A DNA stretch of 64,000 nt from Metaphire vulgaris (Eukaryota > Annelida > Clitellata > Crassiclitellata > Megascolecidae): contig CM030834.1 in NCBI GenBank assembly GCA_018105865.1, forward strand, positions 8,046,168-8,110,167, given 5' to 3'. A program made the position numbers and the translations under genes. This document shows positions 51,897 through 63,912 of this stretch, in pieces; the first letter of the stretch is position 1; each line of letters begins with the position of its first letter. The notes beneath the pieces were generated by a model. It did no database searches. It saw only the letters and a program-made list of their open reading frames with translations, and was not told the origin of the DNA.

Positions 51897-53585
51897 CCAA
51901 GCTTCTCGTCAACAAGTTCCAAGTTTGAAAAATTCAATGAAGTGACAGAATTGGAACTTAGGACAGTCATAAAAAAACTCTAAACTAAAATCATGTGAAC
52001 TGGATCCTTTGCTACCATTCATTCTTATTGAGGTTTTAGATGAGCTAATTCCATTCCTCTTACTCATGATCAACAGCTCTTTGAGGGAGGGCTGTCTTCC
52101 TGACTCCCAAAAACGAGCCATTGTGCTGCCTGTCATCAAGAAGCCTGGTCTTGATCCTAGTGAACCTCTCAACTTTCGACCCATTTCCAACCTTTCTTTT
52201 CTCTCAAAAACCATTGAAAGGCTTATTTTATCACAAATGTTACACTATCTGAATACTGAAAATCTTCTTCCATCCACACAATCTGGTTTCAGACGGTTTC
52301 ACTCAACTGAAACGACTCTTCTTAGAATTCTTTCTGATGTCTACTCTGCCACTGACTTGTCTGAACTTACATTGCTTGCCTGTTTTGATGTCTCGGGCGC
52401 CTTTGATACGGTTGATCATGATATATTGTTGAAACGTCTCAAACTCTCATTTGGGATTTCTGATCAAGCCCTTCTGTGGTTTACATCCTATCTCTCTAAC
52501 CGTTCTCAAATGATTGTTATGGAGCATTCCCGCTCAAACTGGTTTCATGTTCCTTTTGGTGTTCCCCAAGGTTCGGTGCTTGGTCCTCTGCTGTACATAC
52601 TCTATACTGCTGACCTTTGCTCTTTAATTAGCTCGTTTGGTTTCACTGTGCACCTCTATGCTGATGACATTCAAATTTACCGGCATTGCCCTTACTCTTC
52701 TTATACTGAGCTCACTCAATCTGTAGACAATGTAATTCCAACTCTTCGGGATTGGATGTTTTCCAATAGACTCCGACTGAACCCTGATAAAACTCAACTT
52801 ATCTGGCTTGGTACTAAACATCTGCATTCAAAAATTGATTATGACTTACTGAACTCTCTCTTTCCTAATCTATCTTTCTCAAATTGTATCAAAAATCTTG
52901 GTATTTACTTTGAAAGTAATTTGACCTTCAAAGAGCACTTTGCTAGACTCTCTCGATCCTGCTTTTACCAACTTAGGCAAATTAGGGTTATTCGTTCTTC
53001 GCTTTCTTTATCTGCAGCCAAATCTCTGGTTCATGCTTTTGTGGCTAGTAGGTTAGACTATTGCAATTCTCTTTATCTTGGCCTGCCCAAAGGCTTACTT
53101 TCCACTCTGCAATCTGTCCTAAATGCTGCGGCTCGTCTCGTGGCTAAAGCTCCTCGCTACTCTAGCATCTCAGACTTTATGCTTAACACCCTCCACTGGC
53201 TTCCAATTTCTGACCGCATTAAATTCAAACAAGTAATTATTGTTTCCGCAGCACTTCGAGGTCAGGCACCATCTTACATTATTGAGCTTTTCAAATCACC
53301 CTCTTCTGCTGCTCATCGCCTGCTCCGCTCCACTGATCAGAAGAATGTTTATGTCCCCAGATCACGCACTGCTGTTACCCAGCGTCGGGCTTTTGCAGTG
53401 ACTGGACCCTCCCTATGGAACGCCTTAAACCCATCCATTCGGGAATCACTTCTTACTCCCTCGCTCTGCTCAATGCGAAAGCTGAAGTCTCATTACTTTA
53501 CCCTGCGACTCCAATGCTAGGAGCGCCTCTGAGTAGAAATAGAAGAGGCGCTATACAAATGTCACATTACATTACATTACATTAC
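51897..53585 (+). mobile_element. 5'-truncated CR1/L2-like LINE with (ATTAC)n tail
   Basis: Reverse transcriptase region plus a short 3' end GAGGCGCTATACAAATGTCA and about five ATTAC units at 53562-53585. The first readable part, STSSKFEKFNEVTELELRTV, is one frame; the rest is another. The 5' part of the element (first ORF and endonuclease) is absent, as usual for LINE insertions. Confidence 0.92.
51973..53520 (+). pseudogene. LINE reverse transcriptase, 5' truncated and frameshifted
   Basis: Open frame from a TAA at 51970 to TAG at 53518 with no ATG at its head. Motifs in order: LNFRPISNLSFLSKTIERL; FDVSGAFDTVDHDILL (motif A with both aspartates); PFGVPQGSVLGPLLY (B); YADD at 52657-52668 (C, catalytic); LNPDKTQLIWLG (D); then LDYCNSLYLGLP, LNTLHWLPI and GPSLWNALNPSIR near the C-terminus. 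The polymerase core looks intact, but the N-terminal part is missing and the join to upstream coding is broken by a frameshift in the A-run at 51971-51977. In life it copied its own RNA into DNA at a chromosomal nick. Confidence 0.92.
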
Positions 53586-53835
53586 AACAGTCAATGCTTC
53601 TAAAGACTAGGCTTAAACAACAACAGGACCGTCGTTAATGAGGAAATTATACAATTCGGTCAAAGAAAAAACGACACTAAAGCAAGAACATTCGAAACGA
53701 ATAAGCCCTGTGCCCAAGCAGCTCGGCCTTTTTATACTTTACCTGAAACTTCCGGCAAGAATCCGAAACACATCCGAGACTTCCGGAGCTTCCGTATCTT
53801 CCGGGCAGCTACTAACACACTAAACTACTGACGCC

Positions 53836-54345
53836 CAGTGTTGCCAGTGAACTTTTTGAAAAAACCAGATCGTGCCTTAAAAACAGAAAAAACAGGTTTG
53901 CAAAAGGTCCAAAAAGATTATCAAATTCATAAAAAAATCGTGACAACCCTGAACAATTTCGTAACTTCGTCTCCAGAAAATCTTGACGAGCAAACAAAGT
54001 AAAGTAAAGTAAGTAAAGTAAAATCTCGTGGATTTCTATAGCGCCTTGGAAAGCAGCACAACAGTAGCTGCTTATTCTTAGGCGCTCAGCCTCTCTCAAA
54101 ATAGCTATGGGGAAGTAGTAAACTTTATCCTATTCAAATATTATAATAGAGTCCTGACAAGTAAAAAAGGTTGTCAACCATAGAGTACATCTGAAAACTC
54201 CTCATTTTCTAACTTTCACTGCATAAATCTGCCAATTTTATAAATTTTCGCAGATTTAAAAAACCAGATCCCACAAAAACCAGCCAACCAGACGAGGCCA
54301 AAAAGACCCAGATCTGCTTGGAATAAACCAACACTGTCAACACTG
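53836..54345. mobile_element. hAT-like element containing a LINE tail
   Basis: Ends CAGTGTTGCCAGTGAAC and CAACACTG. Flanks CTGACGCC and CTTACGTC, 6 of 8. Cassette-like GACGAGCAAACAAAG and CCTGACAAGTAAAAAAGGTT. A (GTAAA)n run with CTCGTGGATTTCTATAGCGC at 53996-54100 looks like a minus-strand LINE 3' end nested inside. Confidence 0.65.
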
Positions 54346-54720
54346 CTTACGTCTATTAACAGTCAAACAAACAACATAGGGCCAATGGCGTCATACGCAA
54401 TTCAAAATTCAAAAATTCAAACGTCATTCATTTCCGCTAGAACCGTTACAATGGTTCCCCTTCTAAATCAAAAGCAGGGAGTATTCTGTATTCACCAAGA
54501 CGATTCTTAATCCTGAACAGAAATTATTCAGGACAAAGTATTTCATTTAATGTATAAACCGTCATCTATGATTTAAATGCCATTTTAAACCGTCATTCAT
54601 GAGATTGGACGCCGCCGTGTGATGACAATTGACAGGACTGAACAAAACAGGAACACAACTGTCATGAGGAGTGACCGTGGCTTGTAAAAGGCAGCACTTC
54701 ACGTGATTCAGAAATCCGAT

Positions 54721-54933
54721 CATGGGCGCCCGCACATTGGGGCAAGAGGGGGCACATGCCCCCCTGATAAATGCAATTACCAATATTTCACATTGAAATT
54801 TGAAAAACTTGCTAAAATATTAACCGTTACCATTGTGTTAACATCTGTTTTGCCCCTCCTGGAAAAATTTATGTGATGTAACTGCGACCATTGTGTTTTG
54901 CCCCTTCTGGAAAAATGTCTGCGGGCGCCCATG
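54721..54933. mobile_element. Non-autonomous element with 8-bp TSD, GGGCGCCC ends
   Basis: Ends CATGGGCGCCCGCA and GCGGGCGCCCATG. Flanks AATCCGAT and AATCCGAG, 7 of 8. Internal TTGCCCC...CTGGAAAAAT twice. Confidence 0.85.
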
Positions 54934-55019
54934 AATCCGAGTACATATCGGTAGTGTCATATTAGGAGCAACTTTCGAGTCTGAATATGTTAACCTTTAT
55001 GGAACATAATAACTCACTT

Positions 55020-55665
55020 TGTTGCAGTTGCTTCTATCATCTCCGCCAGCTTAGAATGATTCGACGTACACTAGTCCGCTTCTACTTTGATTCATACATT
55101 TATTTGCTCAAGGCTTGACTACTGTGGTTCACTTTTGCTGGCCTTCCATCGGTGCGACTTGATAAACTCCAGATGGTTCTTCGTTCGGCAGCCAGGGTGA
55201 TTGCTGGTGTCGCAAGACGTGATCACATTAGTGAATATATGTCTGTTCTACACTGGCTGCCTAGCCTGCCTTATCCTGCTCGAGTTGGGTTTCGTGTGCT
55301 GAGAGCGGTTGCACTCTCTCTTTTTGGTGCCACTCCATCTTACCTTTCAGAGCTACTCCATCCTCTTAGCTCTATCCCTGGTCGGCCATGTCTTCGGTCC
55401 ACAACCAATGATCCTCTCAGTGTGCCCCAAGCACGAACCTTCTTGTTCCTGAAACGAGGTTTTGAATCGGTTGGCCCTATCCTTTGGAATGCTCTTGACG
55501 CCAGTATGCGTGGCTTAGCAACTCCTAATCCTATGGCCCTCTTTTTGAAACGACTTAAAACCTATCTCTTTGTCAGATTGCAGTAATTGCAGCGGAATCG
55601 CTTCTGAGTGATTCTTCACAAGAGGCGCTATACAAATATTTTGTTACATTACATTATATTACATG
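55020..55665 (+). mobile_element. Decayed LINE 3' part with ATTAC tail
   Basis: Frame 55152-55586 reads LDKLQMVLRSAARVIAGVAR, YMSVLHWLPSLPYPARVGFR and GPILWNALDASMRG, all with counterparts in the 51973 polymerase but divergent, so a different family member. Upstream, the thumb region RQLRMIRRTL is followed by a stop. The 3' end GAGGCGCTATACAAATATT then TTACATTACATTATATTAC matches the other LINE's tail style. Confidence 0.85.
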
Positions 55666-55669
55666 TAGC

Positions 55670-56745
55670 CCTAAATATCAGAAGAAATTATTTATTTAGC
55701 GAACAAATATTGATGCGTAGCGCCCTAATTTTGCAACACTAAGAAAGCGAAGGAACTTTAAAAAATCGAAACCGATAGGTCCTATGCCCTTTGCCTTTAC
55801 AACAATGGTGACTCTTAAGGGTGTCCATCTTAATTCACGTAATGCAGCGGAATACGGTTTTTGCTTTTACAATATTGCGAAATGCGAGAGAAGCTTGATG
55901 GTTAACATCTGCAATTTCAATTAGGCGGATTGTTTTGCCGTTTCGGTCGGAATTGATCCATAAATTCAACTGCGCCAAAAAGGCGTTTTCGATAGAGCGC
56001 TGCGGGGTTGCAATGAGTCGAGCAGAAAAACAGCTTTAGCTGAGTGACGATAATCATAGAAAATGGCCAAGATGTCACGATGTAAAATATCAGACAATTT
56101 AGCAATCAACTGTTGGCAGTGGCACGCAAATCGTCTCGCTACTATGCCCCGACTGAGGGTACTAGTCGAATATATCTTGTCGCAGTTTTATGACAGACTT
56201 AACCAGATAACGATACTGTTTAAAATCGTTAGTCGGGTGTATACGGTAGTACAGTACTTGCAAAAACTCATTTTTCTTATCAAATACTTCACGCAAGAAA
56301 GTTCTTACTGCGCTGAATAACAGAGTAGATCTGATGCTTCTATCGAATACTCATATCCATTTTGAAGCGTAGGCCTACAGACTACTGTGAACGCAAAGAC
56401 ACTGACCGTTATGATGCAATTTCTTGCTGATGTTGGCGCTAAAATGCTACATAAACTAGGTGTATAGACGTTTCGATTTAGGTCTCCTGAAAGCTGTTAT
56501 AGCGCATTTTCATATAATGCGGTCGTTTTAAAGAGGAGTTTCTCGGTAAGTATCTACGATGTGGCGTCGTTAGTCTGATATTACGAAAACGAATCTAAAA
56601 TGACCAGAATTGGAGTTTGTTGTCCAGTGTGAATTTGATTGACCGTTTCTAAACTAAGATACGTTCCGACGGTTTTGATCGTTCGTTTCTGCTACTGAGG
56701 ATATCGGTAGCTACTGCTACTACTACTGCTACGGATAGTACCGGA
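55670..56745. other. No gene or recognised element
   Basis: Unique-looking DNA with moderate CpG. Short frames on both strands, none with family-like composition or splice sites. Confidence 0.4.
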
Positions 56746-56751
56746 TACTGC

Positions 56752-56950
<199 letters not shown>

Positions 56951-56999
56951 ATATAACTAGGCCCTACCACTATTACTACGTCTTCTTTTCCGCTTGTGG

Positions 57000-57930
57000 A
57001 AATTGTGTGATTTTTCGTTCATCTGTAATTATATATAATTAATCAATTTCTCTCTATTCTGTTGCTAAATTTTGATTGGTAGGCCCTATGTCTGTTTCCT
57101 GTTCTGTCTTAAAAATCTTAACAGACCGCTATATGAGTAGAAGGCAGCAAAGACGTCTTCAGTTAAGATTTAATCTCAGACAATTTACAGTTGACTGCTC
57201 AGTGCTCATACAAAGCAACGATATATATCGGCAACAAGTGGATCTACAATGTTGATTTGGAAGCACAATTGATTGGTAGGGTAAGACTTTGTCATAGCGT
57301 ATTTGGCGGGTCTGTAAAGTTTAGTAAGCCATATCCGAGGTACGTTGTATTCAATACCATCCAATACGGTAGTGCATCACATGGGACCGTAGATTGTGTA
57401 ATGTTTTAAACGAAGATTCGTAATAACCGAGTGCGTTATAACGAAGTTCTACTGTGCTTTAATGTCTTAGAACTGGGGCTATAGGATTCCGTCGTTATTT
57501 CTGAATTTTCTGTGACATCTTTTAAAAAATAAAATACAGTCGGCATATGTTGCAACTGTTATGATGTATAGGCCGACGCACAACGCCTTTTCAATTTCCA
57601 CTGGCGATTTCATCATTTTTGTTTTAAAAAAATTTTTCATGTTATACATATCACGCGTTTTAAAAAGGTTATTTTTATACTTTAAAAGTTAAAAGCTTTT
57701 CAGTTTCCTAGCTCTCTCTTTTGAATAGTTTGCTTTTAATATTTATGCCTTCCCTGCCTTTGACATTTTCAGTTATCCTTGAGTAACAGAACACTATTAC
57801 CGAGGATACGGCTTTGAAAAGCCGTCTCCAATATAGGCCGACCGTCTCTGCCTTATTCGTTTCAGCTCATTCAAGGTTTTTTAGCTGCTTTTGTCTACAG
57901 TAAAATTACGATGTAATCATTAAATACACA
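57000..57930. other. No gene or recognised element
   Basis: No supported coding or repeat structure. Confidence 0.4.
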
Positions 57931-57957
57931 GGGTGACGAAGGTTTCTGCCCAAAAGT

Positions 57958-58190
57958 TCCCCTCCCCTTCTCTCTTTCTCTCTGTCACTCTCTGTCACTC
58001 TCTGTCTCTGTCTGTCTGCATGTCTCTCTCTCTCTCTGCGTCTCTGCCTCTGTCTTTTTTCTCTATCTGCCTGTCTCTGTCTGTCGTCTGTCTCTCTGTC
58101 TCTCTCTCTCTCTGCGTGTGTCTCTCTCCTCTCTCCTCTCTCTCTCTCCTATCCTCTCTGCGTCTCTCTCTCTCTTTCGTCTTCTCTCCT
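57958..58190. repeat. Polypyrimidine (CT/CTGT)n tract
   Basis: CTCT and CTGT units with CGT interruptions on the + strand. Confidence 0.95.
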
Positions 58191-58199
58191 GGCTTTTAG

Positions 58200-58910
58200 T
58201 GAGTTGTTTCCTATCGACGGATGACGTCATACTTTCTCAAGGGACCGAATCTCGCCGTTGTCATCTCAGTCCGTGGGAAGTCTTCTTTCCTACATAGAGT
58301 GCCAGAGCGCGTGAGCAGCGAGGTGAGTGAGGGTGGCGGTGGTGGTGGAGGGGGAACGAAAGTCTCTCTCGGGAGCGGGTTGAGGGGGTGCGCTGGGTCG
58401 ACGCGCGGCTGTTGCCGCCGCCGCTGTCGAAGGAGGATGAGAAGGAGGAGGAGGAGGACGGCGAATGATGAATCGAATCGCCAGAGGTCGTTAGCGATCG
58501 AGACGAGTGAGATTGAACGGAGATTATAAGACGAAGAGGCACCGTTTAAAGAAGCCGGGCACGTCCTGCGCCGAGACGCCAGAAATTAGCAAAGACGCCG
58601 AAACAAGAACCCTGGGAGAAAACAGCCACTCGAATCTAATTTCTCTCGCAGATAATTATTTATTCTCCGCGAATCGCTAATGCGAAAAAAACTGTTCAGT
58701 CTTTGCGATTATGTCGTCCAAGAATTCGTTCAAGGCGAGGCACGAGAGCTAAGAAACGCGCTGCGTCAGATGACAGCAGCAGCAGCAACAGCAGCAGCAG
58801 CAACGGCAGCAGCAGCAACAGCAGCAGCAACAGCAGCAGAATTGACGGATGCATTAGTCATCGGTTGGTCGTTGTTTTTTCCAGTCTTCGTCCAAATACC
58901 AGTCGCCTAG
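58200..58910. other. CpG-rich region with CAG/CAA repeat
   Basis: CG dinucleotides are dense from about 58290 to 58770, followed by CAG/CAA/GCA triplets at 58771-58840. Frames on the + strand give either an Ala/Thr run (from ATG 58680) or a Ser/Asn run after RSRRGTRAKKRAASDD; there is no way to choose between them. It may be a promoter or 5' exon of a gene to the right. Confidence 0.3.
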
Positions 58911-58999
58911 CGACGGTGTGCCCTTTACCGAGTTTTCTAACTCACATCGATCATTCGGGTAAAACACAAAATATATCTCTACGGCGCCATTTTGAGGGA

Positions 59000-59038
<39 letters not shown>
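59000..59038. repeat. (ATT)n microsatellite
   Basis: About 13 ATT units. Confidence 0.95.
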
Positions 59039-59390
59039 TAAGACAATTTTTATTATGGTTTACCAAATTAGCGCTTTGACAACGCTGACATGTCAATGGT
59101 GGACAGAAGATGTTGTCACTATTATCACACGACCAAAGGGGTCCAAAGCTGCTCTCGCAATGCAGCTATATATCTAGCAAGCCATGCAAAAACAGACAAT
59201 TTCTACGTGCAAAATTTTCATTTGGTCAGGTGGGAAAAATTTTGTGAAAATGCAATTAATTAGAACAAAGATGGATTGGAAGATCAATGCAGATTGCTAC
59301 ACTTTTAAGATAATTAATATAAATAATTTGGCGTTTATTCTTTGTGTGTATACAATCTCACGATGGGTGACATTTCGAGCGGAGCTTATA

Positions 59391-60197
59391 CAGGGTGTAA
59401 AAGTGAAAAGGGCACCCCTTTATGATATTTAATATCTCGGCTGCGTGTATAGCGATTTCAATGAAATTTATAGGCCATATACCTGAGAATGTTTCTGATG
59501 TAATTGCCAAATTTCATGCTGATAGCTTTAGAGTTTGCTAAAATATGGCCAAAAAACTAAAGAGACCCAAATTTTAAAATTGACAAACAGAAGATAACGT
59601 CATAATAAAATGTATCGTTTTTAAGTCTAAAATTGCGTCGTTGTCATTGCGCCAGACAAGGTCAAAGGTTACTTACGGCAAACAGATAAACACAACAGCA
59701 TTATGATTGGCTGCAGGGCTGTCAGGATATGCTTGGAGAAAATTTCATATTCCAGCAAGACGGAAAATTTCTCAGATTTTCTGTAGCAACATTGTCCAGA
59801 TTTCATCAAGAAAGATGAGGCCACCCAACTCCCCAGATAAATCCACTTGACTTGTCTGGGGAAAATGACATATATAATTAGCCACAAAACATCAAGTTGA
59901 AGAAAGATGGATTGGAAGATCAGCGCTTGTCGGCATGTGTGAAGGCTGAGGGGGCATTTTTGCTAGAAAATCATCTGAAATTTTAAGCCAAATAAAAAAA
60001 TTAATTGCTAATTTTTTATCACTTTATTTGACGTTATATTCCAATGTCAATTTTGTGGGTCTCTTTAGTTTTTTGCCATATTTCAGCAATCACTAAAGAT
60101 ATCAATGACATTTGGCGATTGGGTATATGACATTTCGCTATACACGCAGGAGATATTAAATATTATAAAGGGGTGCCCTTTTCACTTTTACACCCTG
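59391..60197. mobile_element. Long-inverted-repeat element with TA flanks
   Basis: CAGGGTGTAAAAGTGAAAAG at the left and its complement at the right (to 60197), each bordered by TA (59389-59390, 60198-60199). Similarity of the arms continues inward through AACTAAAGAGACCC and ATAACGTCA for about 210 bp. CAGGG ends with a TA duplication suggest the Tc1/mariner group. The 370-bp middle has no transposase. Confidence 0.85.
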
Positions 60198-60227
60198 TAC
60201 AATCCTCGACTGGTTTCCGTTTGAATG

Positions 60228-60509
60228 CAGTGGCGTAGCAGCCATTTGGAGAACGTGGCCAAATGCCAAGGGCCCCCGAGCTGTAAAGGGCCCCCGACCC
60301 GAGTAAAAACAAACGTTCGGTAACAACTTTTTTGCGATGTAGTCGTCATGCAGATTAAAACATCGACAAGCAAAAAAGGTCGTCAACTTTTTCGCGAGAC
60401 AAGCAAATAAGGTCGTCAACATTTTTGCAAACTTGTCAGATCGTCTCCTCTGGAGAGGGTCCCCTTCCCCTTTTTCGCCACGGGCCCCGAGCATGTTGCT
60501 ATGCCACTG
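60228..60509. mobile_element. Non-autonomous hAT-like element, perfect TSD
   Basis: Ends CAGTGGCGTAGCAGCC and GTTGCTATGCCACTG. Identical flanks TTTGAATG at 60220-60227 and 60510-60517. Two cassettes: CGACAAGCAAAAAAGGTCGT and GACAAGCAAATAAGGTCGT. Confidence 0.95.
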
Positions 60510-60539
60510 TTTGAATGACAACATTATTTGCTCGTAAAA

Positions 60540-61080
60540 ATTCAGAGGAAAATGTCTGCAGAATTATTTTTTAATTTACCTTGACCCTTTTCAATATATC
60601 TGCTTAAAGTTGTCGGCGCTTTGCTATTCAGAATGCGGGGAAGAGTGTGTCAGTTGCGATATCTGGATTGTCTGAATTGACACGCTTTCTGTACTCATCG
60701 GGAGTCGAGACTCTTGACACTGCAGGCTGACGAGAGTCCAGCAGAATAGGACAGGATCGAACATGGGAAAGTAGTCATGGTGCACTTACGCTGATGAGCG
60801 TGTCCTCAAAAAGAATCAATGAAGCAAACTGAAAATACCAAAAGGGTTTACGATCGAGAGAAAGAAGACGTCGTTGCAACGGAATGAGGGCTTTGGTGGA
60901 TGATTGCCATTTCGACTGCTGCGGTTTCGTTCATTTTCACGGCTTAGATTTCTAATAAACAGCTAAGAGTATCAGGGGAACTACATGTATAATCATAATT
61001 GTCTATCCAATCGATTTCGATTCTAATGAATTAATTTCCTAAACCAATTTCTTAAACTGTAATTCTAATTTCTGTTCTAA
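60540..61080. other. No gene or recognised element
   Basis: No coding frame or repeat that I can support. Confidence 0.4.
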
Positions 61081-61084
61081 TGAC

Positions 61085-61246
<162 letters not shown>

Positions 61247-61249
61247 ACT

Positions 61250-62125
61250 ATTGCCCTCCTTTTTTCTATTCGTTCGCATCACCTCCACTTGATGCGTCAC
61301 TAGTTTCGTCGGATATTTAATCAATTTGGAAAATAAAAAGGAAGAATCCAAAGAGCAATTGTGTCTGATGTTGTCTTAATGCTGGAATTTACGACCGACG
61401 ACGGTCGAGTTCTTTTGATGACGGAGTAGTCACGTGACTCTTGACATTTCGACCGCTAAACGGAACATAATGGAACATCATCGATTGAAATCTGATCAGA
61501 GAACGAAGGCGTTGCAGTCTATTAGACATCGATTTGTCTTTCGATGAAATTGGTTTATTTCACGTCATAGAAAAGAAATCGCAACGTTCTCTAAGAAGTG
61601 ACCGACTGACAGATAGCACGAATGAGCAAAAGAGGTCTGTTAATCAGATAAATCAGAATTATTGTGGTGGGACAGAGGGACAGATACATGCGCAGACAGA
61701 GAGAGAATGACAAAATCAGAGGCTGAGAAATACGGACATATATAGAGCGATCGTGTGCGACATACATCTAATCATTGCAATCACAAAACGACATTGCGCT
61801 ATGCATTGACGATGTTAGCATAACAATCACTGAACAGTCTTTAATTCTATTCAATTGTATGCCTTTATAGCTTAGCATCGCCAGCCTCAGTTCCTTTAAC
61901 TTAGTGCATGCCGGAAAGTAAATATGTTTGGAAAATTCAAAGTTCACCAAAAATGCTGCTTTCCACTTTATCATTTCCAATTAAGAAAGCCACGAATCTC
62001 CGACACGTACAGTAAAACCCTTTGCTGCCGGTTAGCTTAGTATTTTCAACTGTAGCGTAACCACGAAGGGACGCAGAGGGCCAGGTACCTAACTATTTAG
62101 GTCAAGACCAGTTGGAAGATTCGTG
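61250..62125. other. No gene or recognised element
   Basis: Mixed-composition DNA. A 70-codon minus-strand frame at 61768-61980 lacks any recognisable motif. Confidence 0.4.
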
Positions 62126-62130
62126 TAGAA

Positions 62131-62388
62131 CAGAGATGGTCATGGGTTGGGTTAACCCATGGGTTGGTGAGTTGAGGGTTGGGTTGAATTGGGTTGGGTT
62201 AGATCAGACTTTGCCATATTTATGGTGGGTTGGGTTGGGTTGGGTTTGGTCAGAAAATAAGTCATGGTTTAAGAAATTGTATTGTTTTACGGTGGGTTGG
62301 GTCAAGTAACCCTATTTCCGGCATGGGTTGGGGTGGATTGGAGATTTGATGGGTCGGGTTCTAAAAAATGGACCCATAAACATCTCTG
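62131..62388. mobile_element. hAT-like element built of GGGTT repeats
   Basis: Ends CAGAGATGGTCATGGGTT and GACCCATAAACATCTCTG, imperfect inverted repeats. Flanks GTGTAGAA and GCGTGGAA, 6 of 8. The interior is largely degenerate GGGTTGGGTT. Confidence 0.7.
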
Positions 62389-62754
62389 GCGTGGAACCGA
62401 TGAGACAATTTTATCTGCGAAGGGATTTGGTGATTGAACGTAAGTTGTCATATGGGCTGCAAAATTGTTTCAAAGATCGATATTTGATTCTAGCGTTACC
62501 CAAATTCTTAGCGGCTGGAGCGACACACGCAGATTGGGGAGGGGGGACTCACGACGCTCCCTCAAACCCTTAGTCGGTTCACCCCAAGTTCGCCTGTATA
62601 AGTGATGGTGACCCCATGCATAAGGCTATTCTGAAACCCATGCTACGCCAATAATTACTTTACACATACATTGATGGTTACAATGTCTAGCGCTGAATCA
62701 GTCTGCCTGCAACAGTGTTCGATCATAAAGCATTCCTTTTGCTTTTAATTTTAA

Positions 62755-62960
62755 AATATAAGAGTCGCTTCATCTTATATAGCGCTCTTTCATATCCCGT
62801 CTAGGCTTTCAAGGCACGACCCCAGAGTCTTCATTATTCTGCTTTATGCATAAGGATGATGCATATCTCGGCCCCGTGTATACATACAGCGCGTCTCCCT
62901 ATACGCTGGTCGTCGTCATCTTAGCAGAAGGCTCTTGGCCATAAATTATTGTCGAGGTCC
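62755..62960. repeat. Possible LINE 3' end remnant
   Basis: CTTATATAGCGCTCTTTCAT followed by CAAGGCACGACCCC has the form of minus-strand LINE 3' ends in this window (…TATATAGCGC). No tail or frame to confirm. Confidence 0.35.
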
Positions 62961-63265
62961 ATATTACGACGCATAAGAGGAGACTACTTCCGCGATCGCA
63001 AACAATAATAATTACTCTCGGTTCAGGCGTAGTTCAGTCGCCTATAGTCCAGACCTCCGTCTGTTCGGGGTTTTTTCACCCTTCTATATATAGGCTTTGA
63101 CCGACCGACCGACCGAACGATAAACTCTATCGCCGTGCGTCTTTTCTTCAACGTATTGTCTGTCGTTTCCATGCAATATGATTTCTTATCGTTTCGAAAG
63201 AAAAATCTTTAAGGAATTTTTACGATCGGTCGTAAACATCGTAGCGAAAGCACAGAGGTGGTCTT

Positions 63266-63269
<4 letters not shown>

Positions 63270-63357
<88 letters not shown>

Positions 63358-63425
63358 ATCAGACAGACAGAGACAGGGAACCAGGCAGAGAGATAAAGAG
63401 AGAGAAAGAGACAGAGATAGAGATA

Positions 63426-63468
<43 letters not shown>

Positions 63469-63482
63469 CGAGAGCGAGAGCG
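63270..63482. repeat. (GA)n / (CAGA)n compound tract
   Basis: (GA)n to 63316, (CAGA)n to about 63372, mixed purines, (GA)n from 63430, then three GAGAGC units. Confidence 0.97.
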
Positions 63483-63727
63483 TGTGTGACTTGGATGGTC
63501 ACTGGCAAACAACCTGACATTTAGACTGACACCAATCGGTCACGCCGACTACTACAACTGCTACGACTTCTACAACTGCTAGTCCCATCTACGTCCACAG
63601 CTGCTGCGACTACTGAGGTAAAAGCAATCAATTATGCCACCAGCTTCAGTCTCTCCAATCGAATGTGCTGCCTACTGACCGGCATAATTTTCCCCGCTGC
63701 ACCGTAGCAGCTGCTGAAGTCCGACTG

Positions 63728-63760
63728 CCGGTCGGTCGGTCGGTCGGTCGGTCGGTCGTT
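63728..63760. repeat. (GGTC)n tetranucleotide tract
   Basis: About 8 GGTC units. A short (GACC)n run, its complement, is at 63098-63115. Confidence 0.95.
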
Positions 63761-63912
63761 CATTCTCAGAGAAACTGTCGGAAAGCGCAATAACTGTTTC
63801 TCATCATCATAATAATAAGAAACAACAGGCGAGTGGGTGATAATTGGAGAGATTGTCGGAGTCATTCTATCTGGCATCTGCTATTTCTTCGAATTCGAAA
63901 CCAACACTTCGC

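Noticed and set aside
58680..59041. Two overlapping + strand frames with Ala/Thr or Ser/Asn runs
   Set aside because: The runs come from CAG/CAA repeats read in two frames. Flanking residues are not diagnostic, so no coding call.
60156..60524. 122-codon minus frame ending VKVKRAPLYNI
   Set aside because: The same peptide end appears at 59400 on the + strand because it is encoded by the inverted arm of the 59391-60197 element. It crosses two transposons.
62112..62309. Trp/Gly-rich frame WVGLGWV
   Set aside because: Translation of the GGGTT repeats of a short element.
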